This document shows, piece after piece, positions 8,996-17,308 of a stretch of 64,000 bases of DNA. Source of the DNA: Chloroflexota bacterium (GTDB lineage: Bacteria > Chloroflexota > Dehalococcoidia > Tepidiformales > Tepidiformaceae). The stretch lies in the NCBI GenBank assembly GCA_016191435.1, contig JACPOQ010000028.1:429155-493154 (forward strand). The letters run 5' to 3'. Position 1 is the stretch's first letter. Each line of letters opens with the position of its first letter. A model generated the notes under the pieces. That model saw only the letters and a list, made by a program, of their open reading frames with translations, was not told the origin of the DNA and searched no databases. The translations under genes were made by a program, and so were the position numbers.

Positions 8996-10137
8996 ACCGC
9001 CACCCCGTGATGGCGGCGCGCGCGCGTTCCGGGCCGGAGCGATGCCTGCTGGAGCAGGATCTCGACCAGGACATCGTCGTTGCGGCGGCCATCGAACTTC
9101 CGTTCCGCAACCTGGCGTGCCGCCTGGCCCATCGTTGGCAGCCCGGCGCGCAGCGCGAGCGCTTCTTCCAACGCCGCGGCAAGCGACTCCTCATCCGGCC
9201 GGATCAGCCAACCCGTGCGTCCCGGCTCGACGATATCGCGGGCCCCGCCGACATCACCGACGATCGCGGGCAATCCACTGGCCATGGCCTCGACCGTGGC
9301 GTGGCCGAAACACTCCGCCCGGGTAGGCATAGCGAAAAGGTCGGCGTCACGGTACAGGGCGCGCAGCAGCGCCGAGTTGGGTTCGGCGCGGTGGACCCGA
9401 ACCCCCGGGAAGGCCTCCACTTCGTCGCGAGTGACGATGTCGAGTTCGACGCGGCCGGCGAGCCGCTCGCGTACCACGCGGAGGAGCATCGGACCACCCT
9501 TGCGGTCGAAGTCCCCGCCGACGAAGAGCAGGCGGAGTGGTTTACCCTCGGGCCGCGGTGGACGCTCAGGCGCCTGCCACATCTCCAGGTCCACTCCCGG
9601 GTACAGGACCCGGATGCGCCGATCTTCGACGCCAGCAGCCCGCAGGCCATCCGCGGCCCAGTTCGAGATCGGAGTGAAAAGACTCACCACGCTGCAAAGG
9701 GCGCGCTCCTCCATCTCCCCCAGGCGCCGTCGAATGCCACGCCGCGGCGGCCGGCCAAAATAGATCGGCGCGAACGCTTCTTGCTGGGCGAGCGTCCAAT
9801 CGGTTTCCACCACGAGCGGCCGCCGCATTGGGCCTAACTGCGACCACAAGTACGGGACGACCACCTCCGAGCACGATGTCCAGATCACATCGGGCCGTGG
9901 GAAGGTCGCGAACTTTCGCGCTTCGAAGGCAGCGCGAGCCCGGCCCCGCACGGCCGCCGGGATCACGGGGACGCGCTCGATCAGGCCTCCCTCGCGCCAG
10001 CCGGTGACATGGTGAAAGGTGGGACGGATGCGTGGGTCGTGCCGTGTGTGCGCCTCGATGTTCTGCTGGCGCGTCTTCCATCCCGCATAGGTGGTGCCGA
10101 GGAAGAGCACTCGGGGGCGTTTGGGAGCCTGGACCAT
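8992..10137 (-). CDS. Family-4 (GT-B) glycosyltransferase
   Basis: This protein has 381 residues from the ATG at 10137, which follows a GAGGT ribosome site. A longer frame from 10248 exists but its first 37 residues are not GT-like. The N-terminal half begins RVLFLGTTYAGWKTRQQN; the C-terminal half has VLYPGVDLEMW, LLFVGGDFDRKGG and the donor motif PTRAECFGHATVEAMASGLP with E-x7-E spacing. It is the first gene of a two-gene operon, diverging from the GH5 gene. The acceptor and donor cannot be read from sequence. Confidence 0.86.
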   Translation of the reverse strand: MVQAPKRPRVLFLGTTYAGWKTRQQNIEAHTRHDPRIRPTFHHVTGWREGGLIERVPVIPAAVRGRARAAFEARKFATFPRPDVIWTSCSEVVVPYLWSQLGPMRRPLVVETDWTLAQQEAFAPIYFGRPPRRGIRRRLGEMEERALCSVVSLFTPISNWAADGLRAAGVEDRRIRVLYPGVDLEMWQAPERPPRPEGKPLRLLFVGGDFDRKGGPMLLRVVRERLAGRVELDIVTRDEVEAFPGVRVHRAEPNSALLRALYRDADLFAMPTRAECFGHATVEAMASGLPAIVGDVGGARDIVEPGRTGWLIRPDEESLAAALEEALALRAGLPTMGQAARQVAERKFDGRRNDDVLVEILLQQASLRPGTRARRHHGVAV

Positions 10138-10404
10138 GCGTTCTACCTCGCCGTATTCGTTCGCCGGGCGGCACGAGCCCTTCGCCTGTTGGCGATCCCA
10201 CTGTAGCCAACGTTGGGCCAACCCCGGTTGAGCAGCGGTCGCGGCCATGTCCCGCGGTCACTGTTTCGCACCTTTTCTTTCGCGGCCGTGACAACTCGGG
10301 GGCTCCTCGACAGGGATAAGGGCTCTCCCACTAACGCCGCCGTCCGAGGTGGACGAACGGTAGTTGTAGCAGCCCCGTTGAGGGCCGCACGGGGAGTGGT
10401 CGTA

Positions 10405-12003
10405 GTGAAGCGCGTACGCGTGGCCGTGGTCGCGACTGTCGTCGTGGGCGCGATGTTGGGCTGGCTGGCATGGTCGCCACCATCTGCTGCCGAGGCCAAC
10501 GCCGCGGCCTCGGCGGCCAGCGCCACCGTGCCCGTCGCCGGCGGGTCATGGAACCTCCAGGGCGTCAACATGCCCTGGTACAACTGGGGCTGCGATTTCG
10601 GCTGCGGCGCCAACGGCGGCGCTTCTTCGACGGCGGCACAGACCGGGCCACGGTTTGCGCAGATGAAACAGAACAACCTCCACAACGTGCGCTGGTGGAT
10701 GTTCGAAGGCGACGCCTGGCAGATCACCCGCGATGCCACCGGCCGGCCCACCGGCATCAACCCGGCCGTCTACACCGACATCGACGCGGCACTCCGGCAG
10801 GCTCAGCAGTACGACCTCTACTTTACGTTCGTGCTGTTCAGCTTCCCCGGCGATATCCCGCAGTCGTGGCTGAACGACCCCGTCCAGCGCCAGCAGCTGG
10901 CGAATGTGCTGGCGCCCCTCTTCGCGCGCTATAGCGGCAACGTGCGTGTGCTCTCCTGGGATCTGTTCAACGAGCCCGAATGGGACATGTGGAACGGCAA
11001 AGTGAATTCCGCGAACGTGCAGGCTACCGTCCGGTCCATCGTGGCGGCGGTACACGCGAACTCCTCGACCATGGTCACCATCGGCTCGGCGATGCTGGAC
11101 GGGCTGTCGTTCTGGACCGGCATGGGCCTGGATTACTACCAGGCGCACTGGTACGACTACATGCAGCCAGGCAACTGGTGTGCGTATTGCCGCGACTACT
11201 CCGAGGTGAAAGCACAGTACGGGCTCGATAAGCCGCTCGTGATCGGCGAGTTCTTCAGCGGCGCCGGGCAGGTGGCCATCGATCGCTGGGAGAATTTCTT
11301 CGCGAAGGGCTACGCCGGCGCCTGGGCGTGGTCGCTCTTCCCGGAAAAGACGTCCGACAAGATGGCCGTGGACCTCGCGGCGGCAGGGACCTTCGCATCG
11401 CGCCATCTGAACGTCGTGGGCCCGCGCGTGGCCGGCGGCTCCGAGCTTTCACCGCCGCCGACAGCCACCGCAACCAGCATCCCGGGCCGTAGCACGAGCC
11501 CTGTCCCGACCACCGCCACCACCGTGGCCACCGTGCCGCCGCCGACTGCAACGCCGACGAAGCCCGCGACGTCGACGCCCACCACCGTCCCGCCGACCGC
11601 TACGCCCACCCGCGCCCCGGCGCAGGCGACACCGACAGCAACGGCTACGCAACCGCCGCCGACGAACATCCCCGCGCAATGGCTCACGACCGCAAGCACT
11701 TCCGTCGCGACGCTGGCGGCGGGCCAGCGAGTCGCGGCACAGGCGTTCGTCACCGCGCCGAAGAGCGGCACGTACCTCATCGATGTCGAAATTTATGGGC
11801 CATCGGGCGAGAAGATGTACCAGAAGTGGTTCGACAAAACGAACCTGGCCGCCGGGCAGCGCCAGGGCTTCAGCGTGCCGTGGACCATCCCCGCCGGCGC
11901 GCCGAAGGGTACGTGGACGGTGAAAATCGGAGTCTTCAGCCCCGGCTGGTCCAGCCTAATCGCCTGGGACAACGACACGGGCGGGACGTTCACGGTCCGC
12001 TAA
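10405..12003 (+). CDS. Exported GH5-like glycoside hydrolase with TP-rich linker
   Basis: This protein has 532 residues from the GTG at 10405, which places a basic N-terminus and hydrophobic signal segment at residues 2-24. The catalytic (beta/alpha)8 barrel spans about residues 45-335. The acid/base Glu is in WDLFNEPEWD (E190) and the likely nucleophile is E282 in PLVIGEFFSG, as in cellulase-like GH5/clan GH-A. Residues about 340-435 are a Thr/Pro/Ala linker and 437-532 form a beta-rich accessory domain. Its TAA overlaps the stop of the convergent aldolase gene by two bases (12001-12002), leaving no room for a separate terminator. The likely role is trimming or degrading extracellular polysaccharide. 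Confidence 0.82.
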   Translation: MKRVRVAVVATVVVGAMLGWLAWSPPSAAEANAAASAASATVPVAGGSWNLQGVNMPWYNWGCDFGCGANGGASSTAAQTGPRFAQMKQNNLHNVRWWMFEGDAWQITRDATGRPTGINPAVYTDIDAALRQAQQYDLYFTFVLFSFPGDIPQSWLNDPVQRQQLANVLAPLFARYSGNVRVLSWDLFNEPEWDMWNGKVNSANVQATVRSIVAAVHANSSTMVTIGSAMLDGLSFWTGMGLDYYQAHWYDYMQPGNWCAYCRDYSEVKAQYGLDKPLVIGEFFSGAGQVAIDRWENFFAKGYAGAWAWSLFPEKTSDKMAVDLAAAGTFASRHLNVVGPRVAGGSELSPPPTATATSIPGRSTSPVPTTATTVATVPPPTATPTKPATSTPTTVPPTATPTRAPAQATPTATATQPPPTNIPAQWLTTASTSVATLAAGQRVAAQAFVTAPKSGTYLIDVEIYGPSGEKMYQKWFDKTNLAAGQRQGFSVPWTIPAGAPKGTWTVKIGVFSPGWSSLIAWDNDTGGTFTVR

Positions 12004-12782
12004 CTGTAGACCGGCTGCACCGAGCCGGCAGACTCCCGCACCGCCTTCAAGTCGCGAGCGGCGCCGGCCGCAATCGAACCGACATCTCCACTGACCGTGA
12101 TCATCTGGTAGCCGGCGGCGGCGTGTTTCGCTGCCAGCGATGCATTGGCATGAATCCCGGCAGTGACGCCATGACGCTTGCACGCGCCGGCGATCGTGAG
12201 CCGCGCGTCTTCGAACGCTCCCCCGTTGTCCATCGCTGGGGGCAGCCCAAGCGTGATGCTGAGGTCGGCCGGGCCGACGTACACGGCATCGATGCCCGGT
12301 ACCGCGAGGATGTCGTCGAGCTGGCGGACCGCGTTTCCCGTCTCGATCATGGGGATGCACGCGACTTCGGCGTTCGCGTTGACGAAGTAGTCCTGTCCCG
12401 CGTAGTAGCCGGCGCGGATAGGGCCGAAACTGCGCGAGCCGGCGGGGAAGTAGCGGCAGGCGGCGACGGTGGCCTGCGCTTCGGCGACGCTGTTCACCAT
12501 GGGAATGATGATGCCCATCGCACCCGCGTCCAGCATCTTGCCGATGATGCCGAATTCATTCCACGGGACGCGGGCGAAAGGGATTGTCGGCGTCGTGCTG
12601 ATGGCCTGCAGCATCGTCACCGCCGCCTGATAATCGATGAGGCCGTGCTGCATATCGATGCAGAGCCAATCGAAGCCCTGGTGGGCCATCACCTCCGCGG
12701 AGAATGCGTTCGGGAGGGACAACCAGGCGCCATACGTCGTCTCGCCCGCCTTCCATTTGGCCTTGGCGCTGTTCTCGCGCAT
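12000..12782 (-). CDS. HpcH/HpaI-family aldolase
   Basis: This 260-residue class II pyruvate aldolase-like enzyme starts at an ATG at 12782 preceded by an AGGAGG ribosome site. Motifs typical of the family are seen: FDWLCIDMQHGLIDY near residue 40, ARVPWNE, GAMGIIIPMVN, CIPMIETGNAV and VYVGPADLS with the metal-binding Glu and Asp. These enzymes cleave 2-keto-3-deoxy acids such as 4-hydroxy-2-oxo-heptanedioate to pyruvate and an aldehyde. It is monocistronic and converges with the GH5 gene, the stop codons overlapping. The substrate is unknown. Confidence 0.85.
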   Translation of the reverse strand: MRENSAKAKWKAGETTYGAWLSLPNAFSAEVMAHQGFDWLCIDMQHGLIDYQAAVTMLQAISTTPTIPFARVPWNEFGIIGKMLDAGAMGIIIPMVNSVAEAQATVAACRYFPAGSRSFGPIRAGYYAGQDYFVNANAEVACIPMIETGNAVRQLDDILAVPGIDAVYVGPADLSITLGLPPAMDNGGAFEDARLTIAGACKRHGVTAGIHANASLAAKHAAAGYQMITVSGDVGSIAAGAARDLKAVRESAGSVQPVYS

Positions 12783-13041
12783 CGCTGCCTCCTGTGTTGT
12801 GTCGCGGCGAACGCTACTCGCTCCCGCCGCGCCCGGCCACCGTCCGGGCGAGCGCACCACACCGGATCCCACGCGCCCGGTTCACAAGCCAACCGGTGTT
12901 TCTCCGGTGTGAATTCAGGGAGATGTTGCGGAGAACCTGCAGAAGATGGCTTGCCGCTTGCAGATCGCTCCGTTAGGGTGCGTGAAGTTCGCCGTGACCG
13001 CGGGGGACGACTGACCCAGGAAGACCAGAACAGGTGTAGCG

Positions 13042-13896
13042 ATGCCAGTGTCCCAACACCGGCTGGCCCTGGTGGGTATCCTGCTCGCCATCGTCGCCAT
13101 TCTTGCGGCCCCCGGTGGTGCCGTGGCTTCCTCAACCCCGACGACCGACCCCATCGCCATTCGTGCCCTTCGCGATGAAGGGACCTACCAGGGCGAGTGC
13201 TGGACGTGGGTGCAGCGAGTGGTCCTTGAAGCCACCGGCCGCCAGATGGGCTTCGACTATCGCATGGGCTTCTTCGATGCCGGTGCAATAGAAGTCCCGC
13301 TGAGCGAGGCGCGGGCCGGCGATATCGTCCAGATCGCCCTTGACGCCGATACCAGCCCTTCGGTGGACTATCGCGGGCTCCACACCGCTATCATCGTGCA
13401 CAACAACGGCGACGGCACGTTCGATGCGATCGATTCGAACCAGCGGTTCGACGGCGTTGTGCGGATGCGCCTGGCCTACGACCCCGCGGCCATGGCCGTG
13501 GCCTCCGGGTTGCAGCTGCACGTCTACCGCATCAGCGGCACTCCGGGCGGGAAGACCACGCCCCGCCCGGTCGCGGCCGAGCCTCCGCGTTTCGCCAGCG
13601 GTGACAGGGTGATTGTGAAGGCCGGGCCCGAGGGACTGAACCTGCGGCCGGATGCGAGCCCGACCAAACCCGCCATCGGGCTCCTCAAGGATGGCACGGT
13701 CCTGACGGTCCTCGACGGCCCGGTTTCTGCCGCGGGGCGCACCTGGCTCAACGTCGCCACGCCGCTCGGCAATGGCTGGGTGGCGACGGACTTCGTGGTG
13801 AGGGACACGCCATCGGCCCCCGGCAGCGGCGCCGGCGGTACGGAGCCCCTCCGGCGGTACCGGAACGTCGTCCCCCAGGTCTCCAGTGAGTCCTGA
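13042..13896 (+). CDS. Secreted CHAP-like cysteine/histidine hydrolase with SH3 domain
   Basis: This 284-residue protein has a signal peptide (residues 1-30, cleavage near AVASS). The first domain has GECWTWVQ (C53) and GLHTAIIVHNNGDGTFDAIDSN (H114), the Cys and His pair expected of CHAP/NlpC-like peptidases. Residues about 190-260 look like a bacterial SH3 domain (GDRVIVKAGPEGLNLR, then TWLNVATPLGNGWVATDF). Such proteins often bind or cleave peptidoglycan, but the core is short and catalytic activity is not certain. The 259 bases before it, back to the aldolase start, hold no other gene I can recognise. Confidence 0.65.
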   Translation: MPVSQHRLALVGILLAIVAILAAPGGAVASSTPTTDPIAIRALRDEGTYQGECWTWVQRVVLEATGRQMGFDYRMGFFDAGAIEVPLSEARAGDIVQIALDADTSPSVDYRGLHTAIIVHNNGDGTFDAIDSNQRFDGVVRMRLAYDPAAMAVASGLQLHVYRISGTPGGKTTPRPVAAEPPRFASGDRVIVKAGPEGLNLRPDASPTKPAIGLLKDGTVLTVLDGPVSAAGRTWLNVATPLGNGWVATDFVVRDTPSAPGSGAGGTEPLRRYRNVVPQVSSES

Positions 13897-13989
13897 CGTT
13901 CAATGACAGGTTGTCGCCTCGCCCACCCGTGACACAGGCATCCGCCTCAGGCTAGCCCTGGGGAAGCCCGGCGGAGGAACCCCGACTTC

Positions 13990-15714
13990 GTGACGCCTCG
14001 AACAACGACGAACCCCGGCCTCCGCCCGGGCCAGGCCGAAGCGCTCGCGCGCTGGGCCGCGGCGCTGAGTGCTGGCTCGCGGGCCGAGCTGGTCGTGGTC
14101 CCCGTCGGCTATGGCAAGACCGTCATCGGCGCCGGCTCGTTCGACGTTGCGGCCGCCGCAGTGGGCGCAGATACCTGCCTCTACCTCACGCCGACGGACG
14201 TGCTTCGCAGCCAGGTCTACGCGAGCATTGAACGTGCGATCGCCGTCACGGGGAGCACGCGTCCCTTGCGCAAGATACTCGCGGATAACGCGGCGCCCGG
14301 CCGCATCTACCGCGGCGCGGCGAATTTCGTGGTCGCGACCTACCAGCAAGTTGTGGCCGCGCCGGCCGTCTACCAGCGATTATGTCGCGAACGCGCCGTG
14401 CACCTCGTCTGCGATGAGGCGCACCACCTTGGGGAAACGGGCCGCTGGGCCGCCGTGCTCGCGGACCTGGGCACGCGGACCACACTCATGCTCTCCGCCA
14501 CGCCGGTGCGCCTTGATCGCGATGCGATTGCCGGCGCCCGCTACACCGATACCGGCGATGGCTACCGCGCGATCGACCCACTCCTTTTGGTGACGATGCG
14601 CCAGGCGTGGAAGGAGCGGCACATCCTCAAGCACCTCAACATGCAGATGAAGGACTACGCCGTCCAGTTGCGCGGCGCAGGCGGCGACGTGTACGAGTTC
14701 ACGGCATCGGAGATGGCGGAGCTGCCGGACTTCGATCAGCGCTGCGTCCGCCAGCAACTGCGCTGGAACGAGGACTACGTCCAGCCGCTCGTGCGCGAAT
14801 TCGCGCTCACGCTCCAGGCGAAAATCGCGGTGGCGCCGGGCCAGCACCAGGGATTGGTATTCGCTGCGACCACGGAGCACGCGAACCACCTCTGGCGCGT
14901 GTTCTCGCACTGGCACCCCTCGCTGCGCTGCGTGGTGGTGCACAGCGCCGATATCGGCGACGCGGAGAACGAGCGCCGCCTCCGGGACTTTCACGCCCGC
15001 CGCTTCGATGTGCTCATCCAGGTCAAGAAGGCGAGCGAAGGCTTCGACGCACCGACCGTGAGCGTGCTGCTCAAACTCGACGCCGTGTTTAGCCGCGAAC
15101 CGGTGATCCAGCAACTCGGGCGCGGCCTGCGCTTCAACCACCTGCTGCCTGAAAGCCAGAACCTCCTGAACGTGTTCATCGGGCGCGACCCGCGGCTCGC
15201 GGGCATCATCGAGCACCTCGAGCGCGAAGTGCCGCCGCCCCCGGTGGCCGCGAGCCCGGGCGATGATGCCGCGGATCTGGTTCGCACGCTCGATGACGAC
15301 CGCGCAGAGGAAACCGTCGAGCCGGCCGACGACGAGCCCGGCCCCGAAATCCTCGACGTGGAGGAAGCGGGCGATGCGTACCTTGACCACACCGGGCGGT
15401 TCGTGGAAGGCCAGCAACTGACGATGTTCGGGGTGCCGCCGGCGCGGCCGGCTGAGCCGGCGCGAGCCGCCGCCCCCGTAGCCGAGGTCGTGGACCTCGC
15501 CGGAGAGATGCGCGAGGCGATCGAGTACTGCAAATCCTGGACGAACCGCGCCGCCAAACAGCGCGCGGTCCGCCGCGGCCCCGGCGAGAATCACCACGCC
15601 GCGCTCAACCTTGCGTACGCGCGCGAATCAGGGAAGAAGGGCGCGCTTTCCACGGCCGCCGAGTACCGCGCCAAGGGCGATTGGATGAAGCGCCAGTACA
15701 CGGCTCTGCTGTAG
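13990..15714 (+). CDS. Superfamily 2 DEAH-type helicase
   Basis: This protein has 574 residues from a GTG start, with GGAGGAAC upstream as ribosome site. Helicase motifs are complete: a Q-motif-like LRPGQ near residue 11, Walker A VPVGYGKT (residues 37-44), DEAH in CDEAHHLGE, SAT in MLSATPVRLD, then KKASEGFDAPTVSVLL and the arginine finger motif QQLGRGLR. After residue 400 comes an acidic linker and a C-terminal tail with Arg/Lys-rich ends. It resembles type III restriction/UvrB-like SF2 proteins but no methylase or nuclease is adjacent. Its function (repair, RNA or phage defence) cannot be decided here. Confidence 0.82.
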   Translation: MTPRTTTNPGLRPGQAEALARWAAALSAGSRAELVVVPVGYGKTVIGAGSFDVAAAAVGADTCLYLTPTDVLRSQVYASIERAIAVTGSTRPLRKILADNAAPGRIYRGAANFVVATYQQVVAAPAVYQRLCRERAVHLVCDEAHHLGETGRWAAVLADLGTRTTLMLSATPVRLDRDAIAGARYTDTGDGYRAIDPLLLVTMRQAWKERHILKHLNMQMKDYAVQLRGAGGDVYEFTASEMAELPDFDQRCVRQQLRWNEDYVQPLVREFALTLQAKIAVAPGQHQGLVFAATTEHANHLWRVFSHWHPSLRCVVVHSADIGDAENERRLRDFHARRFDVLIQVKKASEGFDAPTVSVLLKLDAVFSREPVIQQLGRGLRFNHLLPESQNLLNVFIGRDPRLAGIIEHLEREVPPPPVAASPGDDAADLVRTLDDDRAEETVEPADDEPGPEILDVEEAGDAYLDHTGRFVEGQQLTMFGVPPARPAEPARAAAPVAEVVDLAGEMREAIEYCKSWTNRAAKQRAVRRGPGENHHAALNLAYARESGKKGALSTAAEYRAKGDWMKRQYTALL

Positions 15715-15736
15715 CGCCCCTTCTCCGGTCCGCGGC

Positions 15737-16087
15737 TCAGTCCGGGGGACCGAGCTCCACCAGCATGGTCACCTGGCCGAAACGGTGCCCAACCATCGAG
15801 ACGCGCTCAACGCCCTCGATCGCCGCGACGCGCGCCTGGAAGTCGAGGAGGTCATCGACGCTCTCCTCGCCCGCTTGACTGGTTTGCGGCGCCTCGCCTG
15901 ATTCCACTGTGCGAGCCGGGCGCAGCGGTGGCGTGGCGGCGGCGTCGGGACGCGCCCCGACCAGCGCTTCGAGCCCGGCCGCCAGCTGCAGCACGCGGCG
16001 CTGGACATCGCGATAGGTCTCGCGCGCATGCATGAGGGGTTGTACCAGGGCGCCCTGGAGCGTGGCGCGAGCGTTGCTGTGGTCCAT
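15737..16087 (-). CDS. Small hypothetical protein
   Basis: This is a 116-residue protein. The N-terminal 45 residues are probably alpha-helical with heptad-like Leu/Ala spacing, the middle is a disordered Pro/Ala/Ser stretch, and the C-terminus (DDLLDFQARVAAIEGVERVSMVG) has an alternating pattern like a small alpha/beta regulatory domain. A GAGGACGG ribosome site precedes the ATG and a palindrome lies in its promoter. I do not recognise the family. Its codon use fits a real gene. Confidence 0.5.
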   Translation of the reverse strand: MDHSNARATLQGALVQPLMHARETYRDVQRRVLQLAAGLEALVGARPDAAATPPLRPARTVESGEAPQTSQAGEESVDDLLDFQARVAAIEGVERVSMVGHRFGQVTMLVELGPPD

Positions 16088-16121
16088 CCGTCCTCGCGCC
16101 CGGTCCGGGTTGCGCGGCGAT

Positions 16122-16148
16122 AGTGTAGTAGATATGTCTCATATGAGA
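16122..16148 (-). promoter_or_regulatory. Promoter with 12-bp palindrome
   Basis: A TACACT -10 hexamer (minus strand, 16122-16127) lies about 35 bases before the start at 16087. Just upstream is the perfect palindrome TCTCATATGAGA (16137-16148), in the -10/-35 spacer where a repressor would block polymerase. The surrounding gap 16088-16383 holds no gene I can support. Confidence 0.4.
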
Positions 16149-16383
16149 AGTAGAGGAAATGTCGAGCGCCGGTAAGCTCGTGGGCGCGACGCCACCGCGG
16201 CGGCCGGTCCAGGGCGTACAGACAGCCGCACCTCCCGCCCGTAGCGACGGATGATGGCCCTTGCACTACCATGGCCCTCAGCTGGCGCTGGACGGGCTTC
16301 CTTCGATGCGGTTCGTCGTCGGTAGTCGCCTGTTCTCGGTGGAGAGCCAGGAGGCAGCCCCGGCGTGCTGAACCGTGCGCCGG

Positions 16384-17133
16384 TCAGCTCGAATCGCGAT
16401 GCGCCACAACCATGACCTCGATCTCGTCGAGTTCGAGCGGGCGGCGGCCCCACCGCCCGGCCGTGCCGCCCCAGGCGTGCTCGACGGCGAACCCGCTCGC
16501 ACGGAGCAGCGTTACCAGTTCCGGCAACGTGTACAAACGCTCCTGGTAGCGCATCCGGCCCTTCGCGCCGCCGATATCAAAGTCGTCATCGCGCACCTGG
16601 ATCATGGTCACGGGGTCGAACGTGCCTGCCGCGATATCGGCGTCGGTGACTTCGCGGATCCGCCGGTAGCCGTTGGGCGTGGTCAGGACGAACGCGCCCC
16701 CTGGGCGCAGCGAGCGGTGGACGTTTGCGAGGATCGCCCGGTCGTGCGCCACCGGGTCGGCGGCCAGGTCCGCGACCGTGAAGGCGCCGCCACACAGGCA
16801 AACGACGGCATCGACGGGCTCGCGTGCGACGTAGTCCGCGGCGCCCGCATGCACCCACTCGACCTCGACGCCCGCCGCCTTCGCGTTTCGCATCGCCTGC
16901 AGCAGCATCCCGGAAGACAGGTCCACGCCCGTGACCCGGAATCCCCGCCGCGCGAGCTCAATCGCATGCCGCCCGGTCCCGCAGCCCACATCGAGGACGC
17001 TGGCCCCGGCGGTCAGCCCCAGCACCTCGACGAGGAACTCGACCTCCCCAGCGGTATGGCTGGTGAACACGCCGCGGTCGTAGAACGGCGCATGCCCGTC
17101 GTAGAAGTCTTCCCACTGGTTCCGCGCAGCCAC
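16384..17133 (-). CDS. Class I SAM-dependent methyltransferase
   Basis: This 249-residue methyltransferase has a GTG start. Motif I is VLDVGCGTGRHAIELA (about residues 46-61), followed by the acidic GVDLSSGML. VDAVVCLCGGAFT corresponds to motif II and LRPGGAFVLTTPNGY to motif III. The family methylates small molecules or lipids; no substrate can be assigned. A TATCCT hexamer ends seven bases before the GTG, so the mRNA is probably leaderless. The gene follows a tRNA gene on the same strand. Confidence 0.85.
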   Translation of the reverse strand: MAARNQWEDFYDGHAPFYDRGVFTSHTAGEVEFLVEVLGLTAGASVLDVGCGTGRHAIELARRGFRVTGVDLSSGMLLQAMRNAKAAGVEVEWVHAGAADYVAREPVDAVVCLCGGAFTVADLAADPVAHDRAILANVHRSLRPGGAFVLTTPNGYRRIREVTDADIAAGTFDPVTMIQVRDDDFDIGGAKGRMRYQERLYTLPELVTLLRASGFAVEHAWGGTAGRWGRRPLELDEIEVMVVAHRDSS

Positions 17134-17140
17134 GCGGCTA

Positions 17141-17146
17141 AGGATA
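17141..17146 (-). promoter_or_regulatory. -10 element of a probable leaderless promoter
   Basis: TATCCT is followed by seven bases and then the GTG start of the methyltransferase at 17133. There is no ribosome-binding site in this interval. Confidence 0.45.
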
Positions 17147-17168
17147 TCGGGCGCAGAACCGCAGTGTC

Positions 17169-17245
17169 TGGTAGCAGGGGGGAGACTTGAACTCCCGACC
17201 TCACGATTATGAGTCGTGCGCTCTGACCGGCTGAGCTACCCTGCC
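17169..17245 (-). tRNA. tRNA with anticodon CAT (elongator Met, or Ile2)
   Basis: The 77-base minus-strand sequence folds as a full cloverleaf. The 7-bp acceptor stem GGCAGGG/CCCTGCT has one G-U pair, the D arm is GCTCAGCCGGTCAGAGC, and the 5-bp anticodon stem CACGA/TCGTG carries loop CTCATAA. The T arm is GGGAG-TTCAAGT-CTCCC, with discriminator A and an encoded CCA. Both elongator tRNA-Met and the lysidine-modified tRNA-Ile2 use this anticodon and loop; a Watson-Crick-poor first pair (G-U) argues against initiator only weakly. It is not an initiator in D/anticodon-stem features, since the GGG-CCC anticodon pairs are absent. Confidence 0.9.
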
Positions 17246-17308
17246 GCGGAACTTCCAATCTAGCAACGCGGGGGGTACGGGGCAACGACGCCTACAGGCG
17301 GCGGCCAC

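Noticed and set aside
13990..15714. Type III restriction or other phage-defence system
   Set aside because: Only a lone helicase is present, with no adjacent methylase, nuclease or defence gene.
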